Below, piece after piece: positions 24,560 through 32,965 of a stretch of 32,965 nt of DNA (the stretch's first letter is position 1; the number at the start of each line of letters is the position of its first letter). The DNA is taken from positions 1 to 32,965 of the forward strand of contig JAJPIQ010000033.1 in assembly GCA_021324685.1 (NCBI GenBank), written 5' to 3'. The notes below the pieces were generated by a model. The model was not told the DNA's origin. It saw only the letters and a program-made list of their open reading frames with translations, and made no database searches. Made by a program: the position numbers and the translations under genes. Source of the DNA: Bacteroidota bacterium (lineage in GTDB: Bacteria > Bacteroidota > Ignavibacteria > Palsa-1295).

Positions 24560-25198
24560 GTGATTAAAGTGCTGACATTACGTAAAGTGAAGACATTAAC
24601 CCAAATTCGACTTCTTTTGGCCACCGTTGCCCTATTTATGCTTCCGCGCGTGGGACAGGCGCAGTATTTTATGTCGGAACATCTGCAGCACAAAGTGCTG
24701 AAATCGAGCGGTCGGGACTCCGTTATATTGCTTTCCGCAACTCCGTTCTCGGTCCCAAAAATGAACGATACGCTTCCGCTGGTCTATCATGAACCCATGC
24801 CGGACTCGATCATGCCGCGCAGTGCGGTCGTGATCGGTACCATCGAAATTCAGGCGGAACTCCTTGAAGACGTCGTTCCCAATCTCGAAAAATATGCACG
24901 GCAGTTGGGCGCCGACTGGATCGTTTCGTTCCAGGAACCTCGGGCCCTTCTGACGAAGGACAAGTGGAAGGTCTATCGTTCTCGCGCGCTGTTATTGCGA
25001 GTGCTCGATCCGCAGTTCATCAATCAATCGGACATCGCCTATGCGTATTACGAGCAGCAGAGCCTTTCTAACTATGCAGCCGTGGACCATTGGTTCGATC
25101 AATTCGGCAAGGGTTATGGCGAAAAGCTCGATCAGCCGGAACAGATCGGGCCTTCAGAGATGGACCAACTCAATCCCGATCGCGAAGCCGCAAAATAA
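24560..25198 (+). CDS. Secreted protein of unknown function, ~212 aa
   Basis: A basic N terminus and hydrophobic stretch (RLLLATVALFMLPRVGQAQ) form a signal peptide. The mature part includes AVVIGTIEIQAELLEDVVPNLEKYARQLGADWIVSF, an alpha/beta-like stretch, and an acidic C-terminal tail (PSEMDQLNPDREAAK). No family is recognised. The start is uncertain: GTG 24560 is used, with TTG 24530 and GTG 24569 in frame. It is transcribed toward tRNA-Pro on the opposite strand, and the branched hairpin at 25229-25287 lies between them. Confidence 0.7.
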   Translation: MIKVLTLRKVKTLTQIRLLLATVALFMLPRVGQAQYFMSEHLQHKVLKSSGRDSVILLSATPFSVPKMNDTLPLVYHEPMPDSIMPRSAVVIGTIEIQAELLEDVVPNLEKYARQLGADWIVSFQEPRALLTKDKWKVYRSRALLLRVLDPQFINQSDIAYAYYEQQSLSNYAAVDHWFDQFGKGYGEKLDQPEQIGPSEMDQLNPDREAAK

Positions 25199-25220
25199 GA
25201 CCTGTTCCGTCGGGACGATG

Positions 25221-25287
25221 CAAAATAAAACCTGGATTACAGGGGTGGCCGATTTCGGAATCGGCTTGAATCCATATAATCCAGGTT
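25221..25287 (-). terminator. Branched terminator downstream of tRNA-Pro
   Basis: An outer 11-bp stem (AACCTGGATTA, 25229-25239, with its complement 25277-25287) encloses a second 7-bp stem (GCCGATT, 25248-25254, with 25259-25265) capped by a four-base loop. On the minus strand the outer stem is followed by TTATTTT, so it ends transcription from tRNA-Pro. On the plus strand no T-tract follows. Confidence 0.75.
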
Positions 25288-25294
25288 AGTGAAT

Positions 25295-25369
<75 letters not shown>

Positions 25370-25502
25370 AGTTTGTGCTACATGCATCGCCGAAGTTCCA
25401 GGATAGATCCCGATCCCGGAAAGCCGGACTAAGCGCCGCGTATAAGTCAAAATTTTGCTACCCCGTTCCCTGTTTTAAGGGTGAGAACACCGATTCTCGC
25501 TT

Positions 25503-25536
25503 TTTGCGGCATCTCGAAAATTCCGTATTATATTTG
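25503..25536 (+). promoter_or_regulatory. Strong Bacteroidota-type promoter
   Basis: TTTG (25503-25506), 22 bases, then TATATTTG (25529-25536). Both boxes match the consensus exactly, with a spacer near the long end. Transcription should start near 25542. Nothing of ordinary gene size begins here; a 15-codon frame lies at 25559. Confidence 0.6.
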
Positions 25537-25558
25537 CCCTACCGGTAAAAATAACGGT

Positions 25559-25606
25559 ATGTCCACGATGAAGCGGTCCACTCTGAGAAGAAAGGAAATT
25601 CACTGA
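25559..25606 (+). CDS. Possible 15-codon basic peptide
   Basis: ATG 25559 opens a frame encoding MSTMKRSTLRRKEIH, then TGA, starting about 17 bases after the predicted start of transcription. Five of 15 residues are Lys or Arg. A T/A-rich tract follows (25608-25626). It could be a leader peptide or chance; it matches no small ribosomal protein I recall. Confidence 0.2.
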   Translation: MSTMKRSTLRRKEIH

Positions 25607-25636
25607 TATTTTTTTTATAAAAAAACACGTCCGGTC

Positions 25637-25667
25637 TTGCTTTTTCCATTTTTATTGTTTAAATTAC
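25637..25667 (+). promoter_or_regulatory. Candidate promoter of the structured RNA
   Basis: TTG (25637-25639), 20 bases, then TAAATTAC (25660-25667). Spacing is ideal and the -7 box matches at TAnnTT. Transcription would start near 25673, at the 5' edge of the structured region. Confidence 0.4.
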
Positions 25668-25669
25668 GG

Positions 25670-25952
25670 TCGTTCAGGCAAGCGTATAGGCGGCGTTTAA
25701 CTCGGAAACCAACAATGAACGACAGGCTGTTCTTTGAATGAACGAGTTTTCATACATCGGTATCTTTTGACAACAGATTTTTAGCGAAACCTTAGCTCCC
25801 CGGAGCAAAGGTGCGAAGCTAACCTAAGTTGCCCTGCTGACCACAGGGCATATTGAACGAGAGGGGCGCTTCGGAGAGTCGCGAGGTGTTTCACAAAAGG
25901 GAGGACCAAATCTCTCACTACACCCGAATGACGCCGAAGCGCTTTTTATTTT
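25670..25952 (+). ncRNA. Candidate structured RNA or gcvP leader ending in an intrinsic terminator
   Basis: About 280 bases with no gene-sized ORF but several perfect helices. GTCGTTCA (25669-25676) pairs with 25716-25723, TTAGCT (25792-25797) with AGCTAA (25817-25822), and TGCCCTG (25830-25836) with CAGGGCA (25844-25850). A final rod follows: GCGCTTCGG (25866-25874) with 25934-25942, inner GGTGT/ACACC and GGGAG/CTCTC helices, then a T-tract at 25943-25952. The terminator precedes gcvP by about 160 bases, so this is either a free small RNA or an attenuating leader. I looked for tmRNA, SRP, RNase P, 6S and glycine-riboswitch motifs and found none. Confidence 0.5.
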
Positions 25953-26110
25953 AAACGATTGAGTTCCAAGCCTTTGCTCTCATTCCGTCGTCCGCCTCGG
26001 TTTGCAAGCCCGTTACGTTCGTAGTTTTTCATCTCGATTTTCCTCATAAAACTTTTCGTCTGGTTTTTACGTAGAAGCCGCCGGTTTTCCGCCCACAACA
26101 AGATATTTCG

Positions 26111-29026
26111 ATGAACTCCATTCTTACCTATTCCGAAAGATTTCAGGACCGGCATATCGGTCCCAATGAGCTGGACGTTGAAGCAATGCTTGCAGCGACA
26201 GGCGTGATGTCGCTTGCCGAGCTCGTCGATCAGACGGTACCTCGTTCGATCCGACTCAAAGACCCGCTCAAACTAAAGCCTGCGATGACCGAAGCGGAAT
26301 TTCTCGCTCATATTTCAGAGCTTGCAAAGAAGAATAAGGTCTATAAGTCCTACATCGGAATGGGGTATTATGACACGATCACTCCACCAGTCATTCTTCG
26401 AAATGTGCTCGAGAATCCAGGTTGGTACACGCAATACACACCGTATCAGGCGGAGATCTCACAGGGCCGGCTGGAATCGCTGGTAAATTTTCAGACCATG
26501 GTGGTGGAGCTGACCGGTCTTGAAATTGCGAATGCTTCATTGCTCGATGAAGGCACAGCAGCCGCGGAAGCGATGCACCTGATGCTTGCGGTTCATAAAA
26601 AGGACGACGCGCGTACGCTGTTCGTATCCGAAAACATTTTTCCTCAAACGCTCGATGTCCTTCGCACCCGAGCCGAAGCGATCGGCATCACGCTGAAGGT
26701 CGGCGATCACCGCATGATCGAGTGGACGCCCGATCTTTTTGGAGCGATCGTCCAATATCCGGCCGGCGATGGAAGCGTCTCCGACTACCGCGAATTTTGC
26801 GAACAAGCCCACGCCAATGGTTCTTTTGTGACCGTGGCCTGCGACCTGATGAGCCTCCTCTTGCTCGTGCCGCCTGGGGAGTTCGGTGCCGACGTCGCCA
26901 TCGGCTCGGCGCAACGCTTCGGAGTTCCCATGGGATACGGAGGTCCGCACGCCGCGTTTTTTGCGACGCGCGATGAATTTAAGCGCTCGATGCCCGGCCG
27001 CATTATCGGACTCACGATCGACTCGTATGGGAACCCTGCTTTTCGTATGGCGTTGCAGACCCGCGAGCAGCATATTCGTCGCGATAAAGCCACCAGCAAT
27101 ATTTGCACGGCCCAGGCTCTGCTTGCGAATATTTCCGCGATGTATGCCGTCTATCACGGGCCCGAAGGGCTGAAGAAAATCGCCGAGCGGATCCATGCCC
27201 TTACAGGACTTCTCGAGGAACAGCTTGCGCATTTGGGACTGAAGCAAACGAACGGGCAGTATTTCGATACGCTGAAGATCGAACTCGAAAGCGTGGTTGA
27301 ACTCGAAGCCGTTCGCCGAGAAGCGCTTGCCGCACAGATGAACTTTCGCTATTTCGACGAGCGCGCGATCGGAATTTCTCTCGATGAAACGACAACGCTC
27401 GCAGATGTGTCCGCGATCGCGGCCGTGTTCCAGGCTGCCCGTTCAACGAAGAATGGCAAAGCGGTACACAAGAACGGTTCCGAATGGAAGCTGACTTCTT
27501 ATCCGAAAAACCTGGCCCGGACCTCCGGCTATCTTTCACATCCGACGTTTCACAAGCACCATTCCGAGACCGAAATGCTGCGTTACCTGAAGCAGTTGGA
27601 AAACAAAGACTTTTCTCTGGCTCACGGAATGATCCCGCTGGGGAGCTGCACGATGAAGCTGAATGCGACCGCCGAAATGATCCCCGTGACGATGCCGGCC
27701 TTTGGCCGGCTGCATCCCTTCGTGCCGCTCGATCAGGCGGAGGGATATTTGGAACTCTTCGGCACCCTCGAATCCATGCTAAAGGAAATCACCGGGTTCG
27801 ATGCCGTTTCGCTGCAGCCGAATGCCGGCGCACAGGGAGAATATGCCGGCTTGCTCGTGATTCGGGAGTACCATAAATCGCGTGGCGAACAGCACCGCGA
27901 TCTCGTGCTCATTCCGGCCTCGGCGCATGGAACGAATCCCGCCAGCGCGATCATGGCGGGCATGCGCGTCGCCGTCGTGAAGACCGACGACCGAGGCAAT
28001 ATCGATGTCGAGGACCTTCGCCAGAAAGCGACCGAACACAAAGATCGACTCGGGGCGCTCATGGTGACGTATCCCTCGACACATGGCGTTTTCGAGGAAA
28101 GCATTAAGGACATCTGCCGCATCGTCCACGAAAATGGGGGGCTGGTCTATATGGACGGCGCGAATATGAATGCGCAGGTCGGCCTTACGAACCCGGCTTC
28201 GATCGGCGCAGACGTATGTCATCTTAATCTGCACAAGACATTTTGCATCCCGCATGGCGGGGGCGGGCCGGGCATGGGGCCGATCGGCGTTGCGTCCCAT
28301 CTCGCTCCATTCCTTCCCGGACACGCGGTGATTTCAGTCGGCGGGGAACGAGCCATCGGTGCTATCAGCGCCGCGCCATGGGGAAGTGCGAGTATCCTGC
28401 TTATTTCGTATGCCTATATTGCAATGATGGGGGCCGATGGACTGACGCGAGCGACCGAAATCGCCATCCTGAATGCGAACTATATTAAAGCGAGACTCGA
28501 AAAAGATTTCCCGGCACTTTACCAGGGAACTCACGGCCGGGTAGCGCACGAAATGATCCTGGACATGCGTGGATTCAAAGCGCAGGGCGTCGACGTCGAA
28601 GATATTGCCAAGCGCCTTATGGACTATGGGTTCCACGCGCCAACACTTTCATTCCCGGTGGCTGGGACGCTGATGGTCGAGCCGACCGAAAGCGAGCCGA
28701 AGGAAGAGCTCGATCGGTTCTGCGATGCCATGAGGGAAATCCGCAAAGAAATCGATGCCATCGCGAGCAGTGCCATGGACGCAAAAGACAATCCTCTCAA
28801 AAATGCGCCGCACACGGCAGAGTCCGTCATTGCGGATGCATGGCAGCATCCGTATTCGCGCGAACAGGCGGCGTACCCCGTTCGCGGACTGCGTATGAAT
28901 AAATTCTGGCCAAGCGTGGGCCGCGTTAATAATGCCTACGGCGACCGCCAGCTTATTTGCACCTGCCCACCGATCGAAGCGTACGATCACTCGACTTCAC
29001 TCGAAACACAGGCGGAACTGGTGTGA
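26111..29026 (+). CDS. gcvP: Glycine dehydrogenase (decarboxylating), P protein
   Basis: The P protein decarboxylates glycine with pyridoxal phosphate and passes the aminomethyl group to the lipoyl arm of GcvH. At 971 residues this is the full single-chain form, with an N-terminal half ([40 protein letters not shown]) and a catalytic half. The pyridoxal-phosphate lysine is probably Lys709 in [20 protein letters not shown], and [12 protein letters not shown] is also conserved. gcvT and gcvH are not adjacent. The upstream 740 bases are non-coding and hold a structured, terminator-ended RNA. Confidence 0.96.
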   Translation: MNSILTYSERFQDRHIGPNELDVEAMLAATGVMSLAELVDQTVPRSIRLKDPLKLKPAMTEAEFLAHISELAKKNKVYKSYIGMGYYDTITPPVILRNVLENPGWYTQYTPYQAEISQGRLESLVNFQTMVVELTGLEIANASLLDEGTAAAEAMHLMLAVHKKDDARTLFVSENIFPQTLDVLRTRAEAIGITLKVGDHRMIEWTPDLFGAIVQYPAGDGSVSDYREFCEQAHANGSFVTVACDLMSLLLLVPPGEFGADVAIGSAQRFGVPMGYGGPHAAFFATRDEFKRSMPGRIIGLTIDSYGNPAFRMALQTREQHIRRDKATSNICTAQALLANISAMYAVYHGPEGLKKIAERIHALTGLLEEQLAHLGLKQTNGQYFDTLKIELESVVELEAVRREALAAQMNFRYFDERAIGISLDETTTLADVSAIAAVFQAARSTKNGKAVHKNGSEWKLTSYPKNLARTSGYLSHPTFHKHHSETEMLRYLKQLENKDFSLAHGMIPLGSCTMKLNATAEMIPVTMPAFGRLHPFVPLDQAEGYLELFGTLESMLKEITGFDAVSLQPNAGAQGEYAGLLVIREYHKSRGEQHRDLVLIPASAHGTNPASAIMAGMRVAVVKTDDRGNIDVEDLRQKATEHKDRLGALMVTYPSTHGVFEESIKDICRIVHENGGLVYMDGANMNAQVGLTNPASIGADVCHLNLHKTFCIPHGGGGPGMGPIGVASHLAPFLPGHAVISVGGERAIGAISAAPWGSASILLISYAYIAMMGADGLTRATEIAILNANYIKARLEKDFPALYQGTHGRVAHEMILDMRGFKAQGVDVEDIAKRLMDYGFHAPTLSFPVAGTLMVEPTESEPKEELDRFCDAMREIRKEIDAIASSAMDAKDNPLKNAPHTAESVIADAWQHPYSREQAAYPVRGLRMNKFWPSVGRVNNAYGDRQLICTCPPIEAYDHSTSLETQAELV

Positions 29027-29089
29027 CTGCGGATAAATAACTACCTCGTCTGAACAGCCCGCCTCTTCCTTGCGTTATGTCCTCGCCGC

Positions 29090-29890
29090 ATGGGAAAAAT
29101 CATCACGATCGCAAATCAAAAAGGCGGGGTCGGAAAGACGACGACCGCCGTCAATCTCGCTGCTTCGCTCGCCGTAGGGGAATTTAAAACGCTCCTCGTC
29201 GATATCGATGCGCAGGCGAATGCGACGAGCGGCCTCGGAATCGATCCGAAATCCCTTACGAAAACGGTCTACGAAGTTCTGATCAATCGCGAGAATATTA
29301 GGGACGCGATCCAAACGACGACGGTCCCACATCTTGACCTGCTTCCGTCGAATATCAATCTCGCCGCCGCCGAAGTGGAACTGATCGATGTGCCGAACAG
29401 GGAACGAATGCTCTTGAATGCGCTCGCACCGGTGCGCGACGACTACGATTTTATCCTGATCGACTGCCCTCCATCGCTCAGCCTTCTTACCATCAATGCG
29501 CTCACCGCTTCCGACAGCGTACTTATTCCCGTGCAGTGCGAATACTATGCGCTGGAAGGCCTGGGACAGTTGCTCAATACGATCAATATCGTGAAGCGGC
29601 ACCTGAATAACGCACTCGATATCGAGGGAGTACTACTCACGATGTTCGACGGGCGACTTCGGCTATCCAATCAGGTCGTGGCCGAAGTGCGAAAATATTT
29701 CGGCGAAAAAGCCTTCTCTACGCTGATCGTTCGAAATGTCCGGCTTTCGGAAGCGCCAAGCTTCGGGCAGCCCGTGGTCCTCTATGATGCCGCTTCGACC
29801 GGCTCGAAAAATTATCTCGATTTGGCCGGCGAAGTGATAAAACGAAATCCGGCCGTCGCAAAAAAAGACCGCGTCGAGCGCGCTCGGTGA
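29090..29890 (+). CDS. parA: Chromosome-partitioning ATPase ParA (Soj)
   Basis: ParA binds DNA non-specifically in its ATP form and moves ParB-parS complexes apart. The deviant Walker A motif KGGVGKTT has Lys11 and Lys16; Walker A' is VDIDAQ and Walker B is ILIDCPPSL. The length of 266 is normal for the chromosomal type without an N-terminal DNA-binding domain. It lies 43 bases before parB, as expected, and the two are probably cotranscribed. Confidence 0.95.
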   Translation: MGKIITIANQKGGVGKTTTAVNLAASLAVGEFKTLLVDIDAQANATSGLGIDPKSLTKTVYEVLINRENIRDAIQTTTVPHLDLLPSNINLAAAEVELIDVPNRERMLLNALAPVRDDYDFILIDCPPSLSLLTINALTASDSVLIPVQCEYYALEGLGQLLNTINIVKRHLNNALDIEGVLLTMFDGRLRLSNQVVAEVRKYFGEKAFSTLIVRNVRLSEAPSFGQPVVLYDAASTGSKNYLDLAGEVIKRNPAVAKKDRVERAR

Positions 29891-29932
29891 TTCAAGGAGC
29901 TTATTACTCCTCGATTTCGGTTCTAATTCGGA

Positions 29933-30889
29933 ATGTCGAAAACACGATCTGTATTGGGGAAAGGACTGAGCGCACTCATACCCGGTGCGGTACCGGAAGA
30001 GCCGCTCTCGGCAATAGACCTCACCCCGGTACGAGAAGAGCGTCGTCACGCGCCGCGGCTCGATTCGATCGAGATCGCCCGAATCGCACCGAATCCGCTC
30101 CAGCCCCGCAAGGAATTTGCTCCGGAACGGCTGCGCGAGCTTACCGAGTCCATCCGCGAACATGGCATCATTCAGCCGATCACCGTCCGTAATGCCGGGG
30201 GCGATAAATTCGAACTCATCAGTGGCGAACGCCGCATTCGCGCCTCGATCGAAGCCGGCCTTACGCATATCCCGGCCTACGTCATGGAAGCCGAAGGCGA
30301 TCGGAAAATGCTCGAGCTTGCGATCGTTGAGAATGTGCAGCGCGTTGAACTCAATCCGATCGAAGAAGCGGAAGCGTACGACCGACTGATCGAAGATTGC
30401 GGACTAACGCAGGAGGAAGTGGCCGCTCGCATTTCAAAAGACCGCACGACCGTCGCGAATTCCATCCGCTTACTCAAACTTCCCGAGCGCATCAAGGACT
30501 CACTTCGTGCCGGCGAACTCACGACCGGCCATGCCAAGGCCGTTCTTGCGATCGAAGATGTAGAGCGCCAGAATGCCCTCTGGGACGAAGCGATTCGGAA
30601 CTATTACTCCGTCCGAACACTCGAAGAGCTGGCCCGCAACGGGGAAGCCGTGGCCCGCCGGGCCGGCGCGCGGCACAAAGTTCCAAAACCGGTCCCGTTC
30701 GAAGCGCAAGGGGAAACGGTTGAAACTTCGCCCGATCTTCGATCGATAGAATCCGGGATGCAGCAGGCTTTGGGAACGCAGGTCCGAATTCGCCTTAAGG
30801 GCGATAATACGGGTGAGATCGCCGTCCAGTTTTATTCGATCGACGAGTTCGAACGACTACAGGAATTATTATCGGCCATTGTTTCGTAA
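29933..30889 (+). CDS. parB: Chromosome-partitioning protein ParB (Spo0J)
   Basis: ParB binds parS and slides along DNA as a CTP-dependent clamp. The N-terminal start SVLGKGLSALIPG, presumed to contact ParA, is followed by NPLQPRKEF, the CTP-binding GERRIRAS and ENVQRVELNPIEEAEAY. The HTH region is LTQEEVAARISKDRTTVANSIRLLKLP, and a C-terminal dimer domain closes the chain. The stop overlaps the AAGGA of the next gene, so parA-parB-ridA should be one transcript. No full parS site was seen in this window. Confidence 0.95.
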   Translation: MSKTRSVLGKGLSALIPGAVPEEPLSAIDLTPVREERRHAPRLDSIEIARIAPNPLQPRKEFAPERLRELTESIREHGIIQPITVRNAGGDKFELISGERRIRASIEAGLTHIPAYVMEAEGDRKMLELAIVENVQRVELNPIEEAEAYDRLIEDCGLTQEEVAARISKDRTTVANSIRLLKLPERIKDSLRAGELTTGHAKAVLAIEDVERQNALWDEAIRNYYSVRTLEELARNGEAVARRAGARHKVPKPVPFEAQGETVETSPDLRSIESGMQQALGTQVRIRLKGDNTGEIAVQFYSIDEFERLQELLSAIVS

Positions 30890-30898
30890 GGAAGCGTT

Positions 30899-31288
30899 AT
30901 GGAATCATTGTTGGAAATTATTTTATCGCCCGAGGCCCCGCCGCCGATCGGGCCCTACTCGCAAGCCGTCCGCAGCCGCGATTTTCTGTTTTGCTCCGGA
31001 CAGATCGCACTCGATCCGGCCTCGGGCGAAATGGTGCAAAGCACGATCGAGGACGAAACGAAGCAGGTCATGAAGAACTTGCGGGGCGTTCTTGCGGCCG
31101 GTGGCGCGACATTCGCGAATGTTGTCAAGACCACAATTTATCTCACCAATATGGCCGATTTTGCGGCCGTGAACCGGGTGTACGAGACCGGCCTGGGAAC
31201 GTCACGCCCGGCCCGCAGCACGGTGCAGGTCGCGGCACTCCCTAAAGGCGCTCGCGTCGAAATAGAATGCATCGCTTCGCTGGCCTGA
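30899..31288 (+). CDS. ridA: RidA family reactive intermediate deaminase
   Basis: RidA hydrolyses reactive enamine/imine products of pyridoxal-phosphate enzymes. The 129 residues show PPPIGPYSQAV, LFCSGQIALDP, NLRGVLAAGGATFANVVKTTIYL and SRPARSTVQVAALPKGARVEIE, with Arg106 the substrate-binding arginine. AAGGA in the parB stop region provides its ribosome-binding site. It is placed inside the parA-parB-DUF5683 cluster, and its 3' end overlaps the next gene by 22 bases. Confidence 0.93.
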   Translation: MESLLEIILSPEAPPPIGPYSQAVRSRDFLFCSGQIALDPASGEMVQSTIEDETKQVMKNLRGVLAAGGATFANVVKTTIYLTNMADFAAVNRVYETGLGTSRPARSTVQVAALPKGARVEIECIASLA

Positions 31289-31821
31289 CGCTCGCCGTCG
31301 CATCGATCTTCTGCTGCTCTTCGCTCCGTGCCCAGTCGGCTTTGGGAACTCCGAAGGATACCGTCCGCACGCCCGCCGATAGCGAATTCCATATGACCAA
31401 ATCGCCGCTCGAAGCGGTGCTCCTTTCGGCCGTCATTCCTGGGGCCGGACAGGTCTATCTTGACCAGGCCTGGAAACTTCCGATCCTCTATGGACTGGCG
31501 GGAGCGTTTTTTTATGGTGCGATTGTCCAAAACAATCGCTATCATTGGGCCCAGGACTCGGTCTCCAATCGCTATGCGCGCCTGACCGCCACCGATAGCA
31601 CGTGGGCGCATGCCTGGGAAAGTTCTCGGGAATTTTATCGGGACGACCGCGACAAATGGTGGATCTATCTTGGGCTCACGTATATTGCAAACCTGCTCGA
31701 CGCGTATGTTTCCGCAAACCTGTACGATTTCGATGTCAGCAATCCGAGTCCGGCGCCGTTCGAATCGTATTACGATCCGATCGAACGCCGTGTGACACTG
31801 AGTTATACGCTTCGGTTTTAG
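31267..31821 (+). CDS. DUF5683 membrane protein
   Basis: A signal peptide (MHRFAGLTLAVASIFCCSSLRAQ) is followed by the DUF5683 pattern SPLEAVLLSAVIPGAGQVYLDQAWKLPILYGLAGAFFYGAI. A second hydrophobic stretch (WWIYLGLTYIANLLDAYVSANLYDFDV) and a C-terminal strand-like end (VTLSYTLRF) complete it. In Bacteroidota this gene commonly follows parA-parB; its function is unknown. It overlaps ridA by 22 bases. Confidence 0.85.
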   Translation: MHRFAGLTLAVASIFCCSSLRAQSALGTPKDTVRTPADSEFHMTKSPLEAVLLSAVIPGAGQVYLDQAWKLPILYGLAGAFFYGAIVQNNRYHWAQDSVSNRYARLTATDSTWAHAWESSREFYRDDRDKWWIYLGLTYIANLLDAYVSANLYDFDVSNPSPAPFESYYDPIERRVTLSYTLRF

Positions 31822-31822
31822 T

Positions 31823-32770
31823 ATGAAGTTGCTCCGCTGGGTTTTCTTTCTCCTGCTTTCGGGTTGTGCGGCTGTCCCGCATGGCCCCATGGGCACGCTG
31901 ACGATTACCGGCCAGATCGTCGTCGTAAAAAAGCTTCGCGATTTCCACGATGCGACCGCGATGAGCATCGACCAGTTTCGGAACGTATTCATTGTCGAAT
32001 CTGCGGGGAATGTCGTGATCAAGATTTCTCCGAATGGCGACAGCCTCCGCGTGGCAAGCGGCTTTGGCGCCGATCATTACCAATTTAACGCTCCTTCGGA
32101 TGTCGATGCGCATCTCACAAACTCCGTCTTCATTTCGGATCGTTTCAATCATCGCATCGAACAATATACCAAGGATCTGGCCTATGTTTCCACGCTGTAT
32201 ACGCGCGATAATACCGACGCGGGAACCCGGTTCGGGTATCCGGCTGCGGTCGCGGTGGACGATGCCGGGAATATCTACCTGGCCGATGGCGAAAACAAAC
32301 GCGTGCTCAAAGCGCGCTCCGATTTTTCGGTCGAGCGCACGATCGGCGGCTATTCCGAAGCCGTTCGGCCCGACGCGGTGCTGAGCAATCCGATCGATCT
32401 TGCGATCGCCGATAACCAGCATTTGGTCGTGCTCGATAACGGGGGGCGGTCGCTCGTCGAATTCGATAACCTTGGGAACCTGCTTGCGCGCACTCCGCTC
32501 GCATCGCCGGTGCGCTCGATCGCGGCGTCGCATGATACCGTGTTTGCACTCGAAAGCGATAGCGCTCGCGTCCGGCTCTTTTCCGGTAGGGGCTTGGTAT
32601 CGATCGGTGGGTGGATCCTTCCGCGGACCGATTCCGATCTATCGCAGGCCGAGGATTTTCAGGTGCGGGGTGGAACGATCTATTTTCTCACGCGCGAGGC
32701 CCTTTATTCCTGCCGCCTCGCGCGTCCTTCTGAACAAGAGCCATCCTCTCCATCGGGCTCCGCTAATTGA
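31823..32770 (+). CDS. NHL-repeat (beta-propeller) lipoprotein
   Basis: A lipobox LLSGC (Cys15) leads into a beta-propeller of NHL-type repeats: ATAMSIDQFRNVFIVES, APSDVDAHLTNSVFISDRFNHRIEQY, YPAAVAVDDAGNIYLADGENKRVLK and NPIDLAIADNQHLVVLDNGGRSLVEF. NHL propellers usually mediate protein or ligand contacts. The gene starts 1 base after the DUF5683 stop and its TGA overlaps the next ATG by one base, so it lies inside a tight operon. Confidence 0.85.
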   Translation: MKLLRWVFFLLLSGCAAVPHGPMGTLTITGQIVVVKKLRDFHDATAMSIDQFRNVFIVESAGNVVIKISPNGDSLRVASGFGADHYQFNAPSDVDAHLTNSVFISDRFNHRIEQYTKDLAYVSTLYTRDNTDAGTRFGYPAAVAVDDAGNIYLADGENKRVLKARSDFSVERTIGGYSEAVRPDAVLSNPIDLAIADNQHLVVLDNGGRSLVEFDNLGNLLARTPLASPVRSIAASHDTVFALESDSARVRLFSGRGLVSIGGWILPRTDSDLSQAEDFQVRGGTIYFLTREALYSCRLARPSEQEPSSPSGSAN

Positions 32771-32965
32771 TGCGAATCGTTTCCTATCCTATTCGCCGGC
32801 ATGAACTCTATGACCTGATCGAATCCGGGGAAGGCGCGGATGTCGAATTCAAACGGCAGTTTTCTTCGCCCGAGAAGATCGCGCGCGAGATCATCGCCTT
32901 TGCCAATACGCGCGGTGGCTATATTTTGTTTGGCGTCGATGACGATGGGACGGTCGTCGGAGTCC
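32770..32965 (+). CDS. AlbA_2 (Schlafen-type) domain protein, N-terminal part
   Basis: ATG 32770 overlaps the TGA of the NHL gene by one base; the gene runs off the window. The 65 visible residues read ESGEGADVEFKRQF, IAREIIAFANTRGGYILFGVDDDG, the typical start of an AlbA_2 domain (PF04326). Such proteins are often DNA- or RNA-binding transcriptional regulators. The C-terminal domains are out of view. Confidence 0.85.
   Translation, partial: MRIVSYPIRRHELYDLIESGEGADVEFKRQFSSPEKIAREIIAFANTRGGYILFGVDDDGTVVGV

Noticed and set aside
25885-25895. TGTTTCAC, half of the parS consensus
   Set aside because: Only one half of the 16-base palindrome is present, and it lies within the terminator rod of the structured RNA.
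25780-25925. Glycine riboswitch before gcvP
   Set aside because: GGAGAG and GGAGCAAA occur singly but not in the order and helices of the glycine aptamer.

Overview
The window looks like chromosomal DNA from a Bacteroidota/Chlorobiota-type bacterium, perhaps the Kapabacteria or Ignavibacteria; that placement is inference from gene content. Supporting signs are a type IX secretion pair (porU-porV), proteins with type IX C-terminal sorting domains, the Bacteroidota form of FabI, a parA-parB-DUF5683 cluster, and promoter boxes of the Bacteroidota type (TAnnTTTG, with a TTTG/TTG box about 20 bases upstream). No IS element, CRISPR array or phage gene was seen.

Layout. 1-2635: the C-terminal part of a tripeptidyl-peptidase-II-like subtilase (cut by the window edge), then a minus-strand pair (lipoprotein and AtuA C-terminal-domain protein). 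2640-6500: a more A+T-rich accessory block. It holds a small XRE-family regulator bracketed by two mirror-image palindromes, then a plus-strand unit with its own promoter and terminator: a small secreted ORF broken by one TAG, a secreted protein of unknown function, and a secreted metzincin metalloprotease with a type IX sorting domain. 6850-8437: minus-strand genes (CusF-like lipoprotein, outer-membrane barrel, DinB/BstA-like protein) and tRNA-Ser(GGA). 8686-16296: porU, porV, an FN3 lipoprotein and an SLBB protein. 16324-20844: sugar-type solute-binding lipoprotein, era, DUF1015 protein, fabI. 20851-24195: minus-strand type IX cargo protein and rpsA, the latter behind a leader that can form a pseudoknot. 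24560-25369: secreted protein of unknown function and tRNA-Pro(CGG). 25370-26110: a dense non-coding region with two promoters and a structured, terminator-ended RNA candidate. 26111-29026: gcvP. 29090-32965: parA, parB, ridA, DUF5683 protein, NHL-repeat lipoprotein and the start of an AlbA_2-domain protein.

How the genes fit together. PorU and PorV process and attach type IX cargo at the outer membrane, and at least two cargo candidates are in the window (the metzincin and the 20851-21885 protein). The best candidate for an undescribed system is the XRE-controlled secreted-protease unit at 2864-6493. The best RNA candidates are the rpsA leader pseudoknot (24249-24318) and the 25670-25952 RNA upstream of gcvP. 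No computation was run; all structures were read by eye.
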